From: Candidatus Venteria ishoeyi
GTDB lineage: Bacteria; Pseudomonadota; Gammaproteobacteria; Beggiatoales; Beggiatoaceae
Length of the DNA stretch: 64,000 nucleotides
Assembly: GCF_030378065.1 (NCBI RefSeq)
Contig: NZ_JAUCGJ010000017.1
Coordinates: 20,003 to 84,002, forward strand
Direction of reading: 5' to 3'
The position numbers were made by a program, and so were the translations under genes. Of the stretch, positions 18,299 through 27,450 are shown one piece after another. Under the pieces are notes generated by a model. The model saw only the letters and a program-made list of their open reading frames with translations, made no database searches and was not told the origin of the DNA. Positions within the stretch are counted from its first letter, which is position 1. The number at the start of each line of letters is the position of its first letter.

Positions 18299-20098
18299 AT
18301 GGATTTAAAAACCCTAACTTATATCGTCGTTGGTGCCAGCTTTTTACTGTATATCGGTATCGCGATTTGGGCAAAAGCCCGTAGCACCAATGACTTTTAT
18401 GTCGCAGGTGGTGGTGTACATCCGGTTGCCAATGGTATGGCAACGGCTGCTGACTGGATGTCGGCAGCTTCATTTATTTCCATGGCAGGTTTAATTGCCT
18501 TTTTAGGTTATGGCGGCTCGGTTTATTTAATGGGCTGGACCGGTGGTTATGTACTGCTGGCTTTATTATTAGCACCTTATCTGCGTAAATTTGGCAAATT
18601 CACTGTACCAGAGTTTATTGGTGAGCGTTATTATTCGCAAACTGCGCGTCTGGTTGCCGTTGTCTGTCTGATTTTTATTTCTTTCACTTATGTCGCAGGG
18701 CAAATGCGTGGTGTTGGGATTGTATTCTCCCGTTTCCTGGAAGTGGATATTATCACTGGTTTGTTAATTGGTATGGGCGTGGTCTTTTTCTACGCGGTAC
18801 TAGGTGGCATGAAAGGGATTACCTATACTCAGGTCGCGCAATATTGTGTACTGATTTTTGCTTATACCGTACCTGCGGTGTTTATCGCTATTGAAGTGAC
18901 TGGCGTTGCCCTGCCTCAAATTGCATTGGGCAGTGAGGTTGTGGATGGCTCCGGTTATTTGCTGGATAAACTTGATAAGGTGGTGACGGACTTAGGTTTT
19001 ACGGCCTACACCCAAGGCACCAAGTCGACTATTGACATGTTTGCTATCACTGTCGCTTTGATGGTGGGTACTGCGGGTCTGCCGCATGTGATTGTACGCT
19101 TTTTCACCGTGCCTAAGGTACGCGATGCGCGTAAATCCGCAGGCTGGGCATTATTATTCATCACCTTGCTGTATACCACCGCACCTGCGGTTGGCGCACT
19201 GGCGCGTTTGAACCTGATTGATACCGTGAATGGTGCCGACGGTCAAGGTACTGCTTATACTTCAATGCCAAGCTGGTTCCAAACCTGGGAAAATTCAGGT
19301 TTGATTGCCTGGTATGACCATAATGGTGACGGTAAAGTACAATATGCCGCAGGCAAGCCTATGGAAGGTAAACCTAAGTTTGAAGGTGAAACCCGTGGCA
19401 CGCACGGTGAGCGCGTTGTCACCAACCCAAGCAAAGGAGAAGCAGTTAATGGTGCACCATTTGCCAATGAGTTACACGTAGATCGTGACATCATGGTATT
19501 GGCGAATCCAGAAATTGCGAATTTGCCGATGTGGGTGATTGCATTGATTGCCGCAGGGGGTATTGCCGCAGCCTTATCCACGGCAGCCGGGCTGTTACTG
19601 GTGATTTCTGCCAGTATTTCACATGATATTGTGAAGGGTATGCTCCGTCCGAATATCAGTGAGCGCAATGAACTCATGGTGGGACGTATTTCCGCCGCGT
19701 TTGCAATTCTGATTGCAGGGTATCTGGGGGCTAATCCACCCGCCTTCGTGGCGCAAGTGGTGGCGTTTGCCTTTGGCCTCGCCGCCTCCTCCCTGTTCCC
19801 AGTTATCCTGATGGGCATTTTCAATAAGAGAATGAACCGTGAAGGGGCTATTTCCGGTATGTTGGTGGGTCTGGTCTTTACCATAGGCTATATCCTGTAC
19901 TTCAAAGGCGTGTTTATTACGCCAATGGCAGCCAATATTCCAGAAAACTGGTTATTTGGTATCTCACCAGAAGGCATTGGTTTTATCGGTATGTTACTGA
20001 ACTTCCTGGTTGCGTTTGTGGTATCTAAAGTCACCAGCGCACCACCAGAGCATATTCAGCATCTGGTTGAGGATATTCGTGTACCCAAAGCCAGTTAA
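18299..20098 (+). CDS. Sodium:solute symporter (SSS, acetate-permease-like, VC_2705 type)
   Basis: A 599-residue inner-membrane Na+/solute symporter with about 13 transmembrane helices. The SSS signature region is AADWMSAASFISMAGLIAFLGYGGSVYLMGWTGGY, and AGLPHVIVRFFTV is characteristic of ActP-like members. Acetate or another short carboxylate is the likely substrate. A hydrophilic insert (about residues 310-395) between helices carries WYDHNGDGKVQY (Asp340, Asn342, Asp344), which fits the first ligands of an EF-hand calcium loop. The start follows TGAGGAATAAAAC. It is coupled to the DUF4212 gene. Confidence 0.92.
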   Translation: MDLKTLTYIVVGASFLLYIGIAIWAKARSTNDFYVAGGGVHPVANGMATAADWMSAASFISMAGLIAFLGYGGSVYLMGWTGGYVLLALLLAPYLRKFGKFTVPEFIGERYYSQTARLVAVVCLIFISFTYVAGQMRGVGIVFSRFLEVDIITGLLIGMGVVFFYAVLGGMKGITYTQVAQYCVLIFAYTVPAVFIAIEVTGVALPQIALGSEVVDGSGYLLDKLDKVVTDLGFTAYTQGTKSTIDMFAITVALMVGTAGLPHVIVRFFTVPKVRDARKSAGWALLFITLLYTTAPAVGALARLNLIDTVNGADGQGTAYTSMPSWFQTWENSGLIAWYDHNGDGKVQYAAGKPMEGKPKFEGETRGTHGERVVTNPSKGEAVNGAPFANELHVDRDIMVLANPEIANLPMWVIALIAAGGIAAALSTAAGLLLVISASISHDIVKGMLRPNISERNELMVGRISAAFAILIAGYLGANPPAFVAQVVAFAFGLAASSLFPVILMGIFNKRMNREGAISGMLVGLVFTIGYILYFKGVFITPMAANIPENWLFGISPEGIGFIGMLLNFLVAFVVSKVTSAPPEHIQHLVEDIRVPKAS

Positions 20099-20178
20099 AA
20101 GTTAAATAAACTTTTAAGCGTAGAAAACAGTGGCTGCAAGGAGCATTCAATCTCCTTCAGCTCATTGCAGCCACTGTT
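20095..20178 (+). terminator. Tandem hairpins after the symporter gene
   Basis: TTAAAAGTT/AACTTTTAA (20095-20103/20109-20117) overlaps the stop codon. A perfect 14-bp stem, AACAGTGGCTGCAA with its complement (20126-20139/20165-20178), follows and encloses an AAGGAG/CTCCTT inner hairpin. Neither is followed by a U-tract. Confidence 0.5.
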
Positions 20179-20305
20179 CTAAATACTGAAGCCGGCTCTG
20201 GAAACTCAATCATGAGAGCGGCTATGCTACTGCGCGTTGCGCGGTTTGCCGTCTGGAAGACAGCGCTCCCGGCAAATTAACCTTAAAATAATTGAATAAG
20301 ATAGT

Positions 20306-20334
20306 TTGACAAAATAAGCCACAATCCTTATATT
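20306..20334 (+). promoter_or_regulatory. Near-consensus promoter of the ArsR-type repressor gene
   Basis: TTGACA (20306-20311), a 17-bp spacer and TATATT (20329-20334). The predicted transcription start falls at or next to the A of the ATG at 20341, so the mRNA would be leaderless. Confidence 0.8.
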
Positions 20335-20349
20335 CGAAACATGTCGAAT
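20332..20349. promoter_or_regulatory. Operator 1, ATTCGA-N6-TCGAAT, over the repressor's own start
   Basis: The palindrome overlaps the -10 and the start codon of the ArsR-type gene. The identical arms and spacing recur at 20781-20798 before the efflux operon. This is the expected size of a winged-helix dimer site, so it is inferred to be the autoregulatory operator. Confidence 0.75.
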
Positions 20350-20682
20350 ATCAAAACTCTGGAAAATGATCTGCCCGTACTGGAGCAGTACGCAAAGATG
20401 TTTAAGGCCTTATCAAATCCGGTACGCCTGCGTATTTTTTTGCGTTCTTTAGAAAAACACCCGCCAGGCATGACTTGTGATATTGATGTGGATACCATGC
20501 TTTCCTGTCAGCGCAGTCTGGCCACTGAATTTGGTTTGGCACCTTCAACAATTTCGCATCATGTCAAAGAGTTAAGCAATGTTGGTTTGTTGCATGTGCG
20601 GCGTGATGGGCAACGGGTTTTAATTTGGGTGGATGCTGAGGCGATACAAAAGCTCGATTTATTTTTTGGCTCCTTATCCTGA
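20341..20682 (+). CDS. ArsR-family winged-helix repressor, probable local regulator of the RND pump
   Basis: A 113-residue ArsR/SmtB-type regulator: MFKALSNPVRLRIFLRSLE (helix region), the recognition helix LAPSTISHHVKELSNVGLLHVRRDGQRV and a C-terminal dimer helix. An insert between these holds two cysteines (Cys46 and Cys56, TCDIDVDTMLSC) that could sense metal or redox state; that is inference. The ATG coincides with the predicted transcription start and is inside the operator, with no room for a ribosome site, so translation is probably leaderless. The same operator stands before the next operon, which makes this the likely repressor of the efflux pump as well as of itself. Confidence 0.88.
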   Translation: MSNIKTLENDLPVLEQYAKMFKALSNPVRLRIFLRSLEKHPPGMTCDIDVDTMLSCQRSLATEFGLAPSTISHHVKELSNVGLLHVRRDGQRVLIWVDAEAIQKLDLFFGSLS

Positions 20683-20698
20683 ATTTAATAAACACCAT

Positions 20699-20744
20699 CT
20701 AAGTTGAACACCATCTAAGTTGAACACCACAGTTTTTTGTCATT
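20699..20744. repeat. Tandem CTAAGTTGAACACC repeat
   Basis: Two adjacent copies of CATCTAAGTTGAACACC; the second continues into ACAG, a T-run and GTCATT exactly as at 7787-7815. It lies in the repressor-pump gap. Confidence 0.6.
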
Positions 20745-20777
20745 ACCTTTAAAAAATTTATTTGCATTTCTCAGTAC

Positions 20778-20801
20778 AAAATTCGAAAAGTGTCGAATTT
20801 T
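20778..20801. promoter_or_regulatory. Operator 2, ATTCGA-N6-TCGAAT, before the RND operon
   Basis: A perfect 9-bp-arm palindrome (AAAATTCGA, 20778-20786, and TCGAATTTT, 20793-20801). A TATAAT -10 lies at 20804-20809, so the site covers the -35 region and binding would block RNA polymerase. Confidence 0.75.
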
Positions 20802-20837
20802 ATTATAATAAAACAAATCTGTTTCAAGGAAGTCAAC

Positions 20838-22004
20838 ATGTGTCATCAAAAATATAAAATTGGTATTACTGCTGGTTTTTTATTTAATTTTTTATTCATA
20901 ACAACAACACAAGCTGAACAAGTGGTCAGAATAGAAACTGTCAAATTGCAGCAATTGCAACAGCACAAGCGTGTCACAGGTAACTTGCGCGCGCTATCGG
21001 AAGCCAGCTTAGCGGTCAGAGAATCGGGATATGTGGCAAAAGTGTTGGTTAATGAAGGCACACGCGTCAAAGCGGGGGATATGCTGGTGCAACTTGATGA
21101 GCGGCGACTGCGCTCAGAACTGGCGCAGTTAAAAGCCGAGTTAAGTCAGGCCAAAGCCGCCGTGCGGCAGCGTCAGGCAGAATTGGCAAATGCCAAGGTG
21201 GAAATGGAGGCCAACCAATATTCAGCCAATAAAAAAGCCATTTCACAACGTGCCTTGCGTTTATCCAAAACCCAGTTTAATGTCGCGCAGGCGGCCTTGC
21301 AAGAAGCCAAAGCCGTCATCGCTGCGCGTAATGCACAGTTACAGTTATTACAAGTGCGTTTAGCGGATTTGACCCTGTATGCGCCATTTGCGGGTTTAAT
21401 CACTGAGCGTCTGGCAGAACCGGGAGAGTGGTTTAAGCAGGGGCAGAATGTCATTACTTTGGTGGCAGATGCACAATTGGAAGCCTGGCTGGATGTGCCG
21501 GAGCGTTTTGTTCATCAGTTAAACACAAACCCGCAGCAGAAAATTAATTTACAAATTAATGGCACGCACCTGGAGGCAGGCAGTCAGGTAATCTTGGGCA
21601 AGGTTGATCCCCATGCGCGAACATTTACCCTGGTTGCACATTTTGATAACACTGAGCAGCATTGGATGCCAGGTATGTCGGTATTGGCCTGGTTGCCATT
21701 AGCTGGACAACAGGCTGTGTTGACGGTCAGTAAAAATGCCCTGGTGCAGCGTAATGGCAAATATACGGTATTTAAGGTGAGTAAAGCTGAAGAAGGTGAT
21801 ACAGCCAGTGCAGTGGCGGTGGAAGTCCTGTTTTACCAGGATGGCCGCGCAGCAATTAAAGCGATGGATTTAGCCGAAAATGACCGGGTTGTGAATGAGG
21901 GTAATGAACGCCTGAATCCGGGCGCTGTGCTGGTAACGAAAATAGCAACTGATGATAAGTCCGTGAGCTTGGCTGAATTAAAAACACAACAGGAAGCTTT
22001 ATGA
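20838..22004 (+). CDS. RND efflux periplasmic adaptor (membrane fusion protein)
   Basis: A 388-residue periplasmic adaptor linking an inner-membrane RND pump to an outer-membrane channel. It has a signal peptide (1-25, ending FITTTQAEQ), a first lipoyl half (SEASLAVRESGYVAKVLVNEGTRVKAGDMLVQLD), an alpha-hairpin coiled coil (about 75-150), a second lipoyl half (LYAPFAGLITERLAEPGEWFKQGQNVITLV) and beta-barrel and membrane-proximal domains. I used ATG 20838 with AAGGAAG upstream; an earlier in-frame GTG at 20790 lies inside the operator. It overlaps the permease gene by four bases (ATGA). Confidence 0.92.
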   Translation: MCHQKYKIGITAGFLFNFLFITTTQAEQVVRIETVKLQQLQQHKRVTGNLRALSEASLAVRESGYVAKVLVNEGTRVKAGDMLVQLDERRLRSELAQLKAELSQAKAAVRQRQAELANAKVEMEANQYSANKKAISQRALRLSKTQFNVAQAALQEAKAVIAARNAQLQLLQVRLADLTLYAPFAGLITERLAEPGEWFKQGQNVITLVADAQLEAWLDVPERFVHQLNTNPQQKINLQINGTHLEAGSQVILGKVDPHARTFTLVAHFDNTEQHWMPGMSVLAWLPLAGQQAVLTVSKNALVQRNGKYTVFKVSKAEEGDTASAVAVEVLFYQDGRAAIKAMDLAENDRVVNEGNERLNPGAVLVTKIATDDKSVSLAELKTQQEAL

Positions 22005-25000
22005 AACTTGTTGATGCTGCCGTCAGGCAACCTATTACAGTGGTTGTCGTTGTATTGATGGCAATGATGGCGGGCGTGCTGGCTTTTACCCAGGTACCGA
22101 TTCAGATGACGCCATCTGTTGATTCGGTGGTGATTTCAGTGAGTACTTTTTGGGAAAATGCCTCACCCAAAGAAATTGAGTCCGACATTATCACCGAGCA
22201 GGAGCGGGTTTTAGGTGATGTGACGGGCTTGCTGGCGTTAACCAGCATCAGTCAGGCCGGTCAGGGCCAGTTGCGCCTGGAATTTGAAAATGGCACTGAT
22301 ATTCATCTGGCGATGCAACAGGTGCTGCAAAAACTGGATGAGGTGATCGCCTATCCCGAAGGGGTTTCTCAGCCCGTGGTTGAAGGCGTTGATCCTGATT
22401 CCATTGATCACATTGCCTGGGTGGGTCTGGCGGCAACTGACCCCAATTTTGACGCATCGACTTTATATGATTTTATGGAGCGCCGCCTGCGTCCGCGTTT
22501 GGAGCGGATTAAAGGCGTGTCGAAAGTCGGCATTGTGGGTGCGCGGGAAAAAGAGCTGCAAATTCGTATTGATCCCGTGGCACTGGCGCAGCACGGTATC
22601 ACCTACACGGCATTAATGGACGCTATTCGCTTAAATAATCAGAATTTTTCTGGTGGACGCTTAAATGATGGTAAAAATGATATTCGTGTCCGTGCCGTGG
22701 GACGCTTTTCCGATATTGATGCGGTAAAACGTCTGGTGGTACAGCGTAATCAGGCCGGGCCGGTTTATCTGGGGGATCTGGCAAGCATTAAAGAAACTTA
22801 TAAGGAGTTGCAGGACTGGGTGCTGGCACGCGGTATTTTAATGCCATTTTTTAATTTCCAGTTGCAATATGGCGCAAACCTGTTGGAAACCATGCACTTG
22901 ATCAAAGCGGAACTGGCGACATTAAACGCCCCCGCAGGTTTGCTTGAGCAGGAAGCCCAGCGTATGGGGGTTGATGGTACATTGGAACTGGTACAAGTGT
23001 GGGATTCTTCCACCTATGTGGATCAGGCCATTGATTTAGTGCAAAACAACATCCTGATTGGTGGCTTGCTGGCAACTTTAACCTTGCTGCTGTTTTTACG
23101 TTCCTTGCGTACCATCGGCGTGATTGCCATTGCCATTCCAATCTCAGTCATTGCTGCTTTGGTGGTATTGGTTGCTTTGGGGCGTTCGATCAATATTATT
23201 TCTCTGGCAGGGATGGCATTTGCGGTGGGCATGGTGATCGATAATGCCATTGTGGTCATCGAAAATGTGTTTCGCCATTTGGAAATGGGTAAAACCACCG
23301 TGCGTGCTGCGATTGAAGGTACGCATGAAGTGGCGGGCGCGGTGCTGGCTTCGACCCTGACCACTTTAATGGTCTTTTTACCCATTCTGTTTATTGAGGA
23401 TTCCGCTGGACAATTATTCCGTGATATTGCGCTGGCAATTATGGCCTCAGTGGGCATTAGCTTTTTGGTCTCAATTTTAGTCATTCCCGCCACTGCCGCA
23501 GGTTTCTTACATCTGCCCAAACAAACCCGGGCGCGCTTGCAGCAAAACAAACCAAAAGCAGGTATTGCGCAATGGGTTGCCGGTATTGTACAGTTTTTCA
23601 CCCGTAACTGGCTGCGGCGTTTACTGCTGACGCTGAGTTTTGCCATAATTACCTTTATTGGTATCTCATGGCTGATACCGCCGCTGGATTATTTACCTAA
23701 AGGCAACCGTAATGCGGTATTTGGCGTTATGATCCCCCCGCCCGGTTACAATCTGGAACAAATGCGCATAATTGGAAAAAGGATGGAAACCACCATTCGC
23801 CCAACCTGGGAATATACCGGTGATAAATTTGGTGCAGAACCCAGAATTCGCGGCACTGACGCGCCCGACCCCAGTGATCGTCGCCCGATGATAAGCATTA
23901 ATGGACAACAGCAGCCTGCGCCTGCTTTAGATCATTATTTCCTGGTGGCAATGGGTGGGCGTATGTTTCACGGCGCTTTACCTCATGATGCGCGCACTGC
24001 TGTGGATGCTATTGATTTGCTGAACAGTGCCGCCTCTGGTGCAAATACACCCGATGTACTGGGTTTTGCTTTCCAGTTCCCACTGTTTTTAAGTGGTGGC
24101 ACCACCGGCTCGGCGATTAATATTGACTTGGTTGGTGATGACTTATCTCTGGTCAGCAAAGGTGCTGAGGCTTTGTTATTTAAGCTGTTTGAGCAGTTTG
24201 GTTTTTATGCAGTGGTGCCGGAACCGGCTAATTTTTTATTGCCATCGCCGGAATTACGCATCACTCCTGATGATGAACGCCTGCAACATATGGGCCTTAG
24301 CCGCAGTGACGTGGGTATTGCTGTGGCTGCCAATGGTGATGGTTATATCCTGCCCCGTGGTTTTGAAATTGGTGGCGAGTTAAAGGATATTAAAGTTATC
24401 AGCCAGCCAGCCTTGGCTGATAATCCAATTGATGCCTTATTACAAGTGCCTTTGGCTACGCCTACGGGCAAAGTGGTGGATTTGGAAAATGTTGCCCAGG
24501 TGGAACGCCTGCAAGATGCTGATCAAATTAAACACGTAAACCGTCAACGCGCTGTTACCTTACAATTTACCGCCCCCGATGGCATGGCAATGGAAGATGC
24601 GATACAGGCCATTCAAAGCATAGTGGCGGAACTGCGTGAGCAGGCGGCAATTTCGCCCTTGATTGAGGTACAGTTGGCGGGTAGCGCCGGTAAATTAAGC
24701 GACATTAAACAAGCCTTAATGGGCGATGGCAGCCTGATTGGCACAATTTCCAGCTCATTGTTTTTAGCCATGCTGGTGGTGTATCTGGTGATGGTGGTGT
24801 TATTCCAGAACTGGTTTTATCCGCTGGTCATCATGGTGACAGTGCCACTGGCAACCCTGGGCGGTTTTATCGGTTTATCCTGGGTGCATCAAATCAGCGT
24901 AGCAGAGCGTTATTTACCCGTGCAAAACATGGATGTGCTGACCATACTTGGTTTTGTTATTTTAGCGGGTGTGGTGGTCAATAATGCCATTTTAATCGTG

Positions 25001-25312
25001 CATCAAACCTTAAATTTTCTGGCAGGTAAATCCGATGTCGGGGATAAGGTTGAGCAAATGACGCCCCAACAAGCCATTATCAAGTCAGTGGAATCGCGCG
25101 TGCGCCCGATTTTGATGAGCACTCTAACCTCTGTCGGTGGTATGTTGCCTTTGGTGTTGATGCCGGGGGCGGGTAGTGAGTTGTATCGTGGCCTGGGTGC
25201 TGTGGTGGTTGGCGGTTTATTAATCGCCACATTTTTCACCTTATTTTTGGTGCCGGTGATTTTATCCATGTTGTTTGAGTTGCGGGCTAAAAAAGCAGAA
25301 TACACCGCATAA
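22001..25312 (+). CDS. RND (AcrB-type) efflux permease
   Basis: A 1103-residue inner-membrane proton-driven efflux permease, somewhat longer than AcrB. Seen are the N-terminal helix and first porter loop (TQVPIQMTPSVDSVVISVSTFWENASPKEIE), the helix-4 motif FAVGMVIDNAIVVIENVFRHLE containing one proton-relay Asp followed by Asn instead of a second Asp, a second large periplasmic loop, and the C-terminal bundle with VVVNNAILIVH and RPILMSTLTSVGGMLPLV. Translation is coupled to the adaptor. No outer-membrane TolC-like gene is nearby, so the channel must be encoded elsewhere. Substrate unknown. Confidence 0.93.
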   Translation: MKLVDAAVRQPITVVVVVLMAMMAGVLAFTQVPIQMTPSVDSVVISVSTFWENASPKEIESDIITEQERVLGDVTGLLALTSISQAGQGQLRLEFENGTDIHLAMQQVLQKLDEVIAYPEGVSQPVVEGVDPDSIDHIAWVGLAATDPNFDASTLYDFMERRLRPRLERIKGVSKVGIVGAREKELQIRIDPVALAQHGITYTALMDAIRLNNQNFSGGRLNDGKNDIRVRAVGRFSDIDAVKRLVVQRNQAGPVYLGDLASIKETYKELQDWVLARGILMPFFNFQLQYGANLLETMHLIKAELATLNAPAGLLEQEAQRMGVDGTLELVQVWDSSTYVDQAIDLVQNNILIGGLLATLTLLLFLRSLRTIGVIAIAIPISVIAALVVLVALGRSINIISLAGMAFAVGMVIDNAIVVIENVFRHLEMGKTTVRAAIEGTHEVAGAVLASTLTTLMVFLPILFIEDSAGQLFRDIALAIMASVGISFLVSILVIPATAAGFLHLPKQTRARLQQNKPKAGIAQWVAGIVQFFTRNWLRRLLLTLSFAIITFIGISWLIPPLDYLPKGNRNAVFGVMIPPPGYNLEQMRIIGKRMETTIRPTWEYTGDKFGAEPRIRGTDAPDPSDRRPMISINGQQQPAPALDHYFLVAMGGRMFHGALPHDARTAVDAIDLLNSAASGANTPDVLGFAFQFPLFLSGGTTGSAINIDLVGDDLSLVSKGAEALLFKLFEQFGFYAVVPEPANFLLPSPELRITPDDERLQHMGLSRSDVGIAVAANGDGYILPRGFEIGGELKDIKVISQPALADNPIDALLQVPLATPTGKVVDLENVAQVERLQDADQIKHVNRQRAVTLQFTAPDGMAMEDAIQAIQSIVAELREQAAISPLIEVQLAGSAGKLSDIKQALMGDGSLIGTISSSLFLAMLVVYLVMVVLFQNWFYPLVIMVTVPLATLGGFIGLSWVHQISVAERYLPVQNMDVLTILGFVILAGVVVNNAILIVHQTLNFLAGKSDVGDKVEQMTPQQAIIKSVESRVRPILMSTLTSVGGMLPLVLMPGAGSELYRGLGAVVVGGLLIATFFTLFLVPVILSMLFELRAKKAEYTA

Positions 25313-25345
25313 TGGCAAAGGATTAAAATATAGCATCGGATTGTG

Positions 25346-25375
25346 TTTATCGAAAAGCAGGGAGATTGTTATACT
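25346..25375 (+). promoter_or_regulatory. Possible hemL promoter
   Basis: TATACT (25370-25375) with a weak TTTATC at an 18-bp spacing, 57 bases before the hemL ATG. Confidence 0.4.
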
Positions 25376-25431
25376 ATAGGGAATATTACATAACAGCGTT
25401 TACTCCATATTTTTAAAGATGAGGAAATCCC

Positions 25432-26712
25432 ATGACCCAATCCCATGATCAATTTGTTGCGGCCCAAAAAGTTATTCCTGGTGGCGTCAATTCGCCAGTG
25501 CGCGCATTTCGCGCGGTTGGCGGTGATCCGGTATTTATTGAACACGCGCAAGGCAGCCGTTTATATGATGTGGATGGGAACAGTTATATTGATTATGTGG
25601 GTTCCTGGGGGCCGATGATTGCAGGTCATGCCAACCCGGAAATTGTCAGAGCCGTGCAGGCAGCAGCAGCGCAAGGTTTAAGTTTTGGCGCGCCCACTCA
25701 GATTGAAACCGTAATGGCAGAAAAGCTGTGTGAATACGTGCCTTCCATGAAACAAGTGCGTATGGTCAGCAGTGGCACGGAAGCAACCATGAGCGCAATT
25801 CGTCTGGCACGAGGCGCAACCGGGCGCGATAAAATCCTGAAATTTGAAGGCTGTTATCATGGGCATGGCGATTCACTGCTGGTAAAAGCCGGTTCCGGCG
25901 CATTAACCCTGGGCGTGCCAAATTCTCCGGGCGTACCCGCAGCATTGGCAGCCTGCACCTTAACCCTGGCCTATAATGACCTGGCGCAGGTGGAACAACT
26001 TTTTGCTGAAATGGGAGCGGAAATCGCCTGTATTATTGTCGAGCCGGTTGCCGGTAACATGAACTGCATTCCGCCATTACCGGGTTTTCTGGAAGGGCTG
26101 CGTAAAGTTTGTGATGACAGCGGTGCATTGTTGATTTTTGATGAAGTCATGACCGGATTTCGGGTTGGGCTGGGTGGCGCTCAGGGACACTATGGCGTTA
26201 CCCCGGATATCACCACCCTGGGTAAGATCGTTGGCGGTGGTATGCCCGTGGGCGCTTTCGGCGGCAGTGCTGAAGTGATGAATCAACTGGCACCACTGGG
26301 GCCGGTATATCAGGCGGGTACCTTATCGGGTAATCCCGTGGCGATGGCGGCAGGGCTGAAAACTCTGGAACTGGTTGCCAAACCCGGTTTCTATGAAACG
26401 CTAACGCAAAAAACCGAAACTCTGGTTAATGGTATGCTGGAACGCGCAAAAGCAGCGGGTATCAACATGACGGCGAATACTGTCGGTGCAATGTTCGGCC
26501 TGTTTTTTACCGATGCCGGACAAGTGGATAATTTTGCCCAGGCAACGGCCTGTAACCAGGAACAATTCAATCGTTTCTTTCACGGTATGTTGAATGCTGG
26601 TGTGTATCTTGCGCCTTCCGCCTATGAAGCGGGTTTTGTCTCCAGCGCGCACAGTGATGAGGATATCGCGGCAACGCTGGCAGCGGCTGAGCAGGTATTT
26701 TCCTCTTTGTAA
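25432..26712 (+). CDS. hemL: Glutamate-1-semialdehyde 2,1-aminomutase
   Basis: A PLP enzyme that turns glutamate-1-semialdehyde into 5-aminolevulinate for haem synthesis by the C5 pathway. 426 residues is the family length. Visible are [16 protein letters not shown], the [16 protein letters not shown] block, [31 protein letters not shown] and the Schiff-base lysine in [17 protein letters not shown] (Lys265). GAGGAAATCCC precedes the ATG. It is followed 12 bases later by the Sel1-type lipoprotein gene, so those genes may be co-transcribed. Confidence 0.97.
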   Translation: MTQSHDQFVAAQKVIPGGVNSPVRAFRAVGGDPVFIEHAQGSRLYDVDGNSYIDYVGSWGPMIAGHANPEIVRAVQAAAAQGLSFGAPTQIETVMAEKLCEYVPSMKQVRMVSSGTEATMSAIRLARGATGRDKILKFEGCYHGHGDSLLVKAGSGALTLGVPNSPGVPAALAACTLTLAYNDLAQVEQLFAEMGAEIACIIVEPVAGNMNCIPPLPGFLEGLRKVCDDSGALLIFDEVMTGFRVGLGGAQGHYGVTPDITTLGKIVGGGMPVGAFGGSAEVMNQLAPLGPVYQAGTLSGNPVAMAAGLKTLELVAKPGFYETLTQKTETLVNGMLERAKAAGINMTANTVGAMFGLFFTDAGQVDNFAQATACNQEQFNRFFHGMLNAGVYLAPSAYEAGFVSSAHSDEDIAATLAAAEQVFSSL

Positions 26713-26724
26713 GGGAAAACAGGT

Positions 26725-27450
26725 ATGAACCCAAAAATCCTGTTATTGGCTTTAGTCATGTGGTTGTCTGGCTGTGTTGAGGAGAATCTCAAAGACAGCA
26801 CGGGCGCTGCTGCTGCAAGTCCCCACAAAACTCAGACACAGATTGAAGCGCAAGTGACTGCTTTGCTGGCCCAGGCTTATATCGATCCGCTGACCGATTA
26901 TATTTATCAGTACCGCCATGATCCCCAATATCATCAAGCGGTGCAGACTTTAATCGAGACGCGGGAGGTGCGCTGTCAAGTAATTGCGCAGCGTTATCAA
27001 AAACGTGAAAAAACCCTGCAAATGCTGGCACGTCTGCAAAAGCATTATCAATACTCCTGTCCACAACAGGTCACGGATTTTGCCCATCAGGTTGCCAGCA
27101 GTGCTTTGGCTAAGGTGCCTGCCAAGCCTCAAACACAATCTGTGGCGCAACAAAAAGATTGCCAGCAATATTATGAGCAGGGCGATTATGCCAATGCTTT
27201 AAAAGTGTGCGCAGCCCTGGCTAAACAAGGCGATGCCAGGGCGCAACTGAAGCTGGGGATTTTATACGCTGATGGTCGCGGCGGCATTCCTAAAGACTTG
27301 ATTGAAGCCTATGTCTGGTTATCATTGGCAATGCAGGGTGGTATCCAACAGGCGGCGGTATTTCGCCGTAGCATTGCGCACAGCCTCAGTACCGAGCAAC
27401 TGTTAAAAGCCAATGATCGCGTTGTGCTTATCAGTAAGCATTTCAGATGA
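26725..27450 (+). CDS. Lipoprotein with C-terminal Sel1-like repeat
   Basis: A 241-residue predicted outer-membrane or periplasmic lipoprotein. The signal peptide ends in a lipobox (LVMWLSGC, Cys about 17). A central helical region follows, then a Sel1/TPR-like repeat near residues 150-215 (CQQYYEQGDYANALKVCAALAKQGDARAQLKLGILYADGRGGIPKDLIEAYVWLSLAMQGG). Sel1 repeats usually bind protein partners. The stop overlaps the start of the caspase-domain gene (ATGA), so the two proteins are made together, and this one could be its partner or regulator. The function is otherwise unknown. Confidence 0.8.
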   Translation: MNPKILLLALVMWLSGCVEENLKDSTGAAAASPHKTQTQIEAQVTALLAQAYIDPLTDYIYQYRHDPQYHQAVQTLIETREVRCQVIAQRYQKREKTLQMLARLQKHYQYSCPQQVTDFAHQVASSALAKVPAKPQTQSVAQQKDCQQYYEQGDYANALKVCAALAKQGDARAQLKLGILYADGRGGIPKDLIEAYVWLSLAMQGGIQQAAVFRRSIAHSLSTEQLLKANDRVVLISKHFR

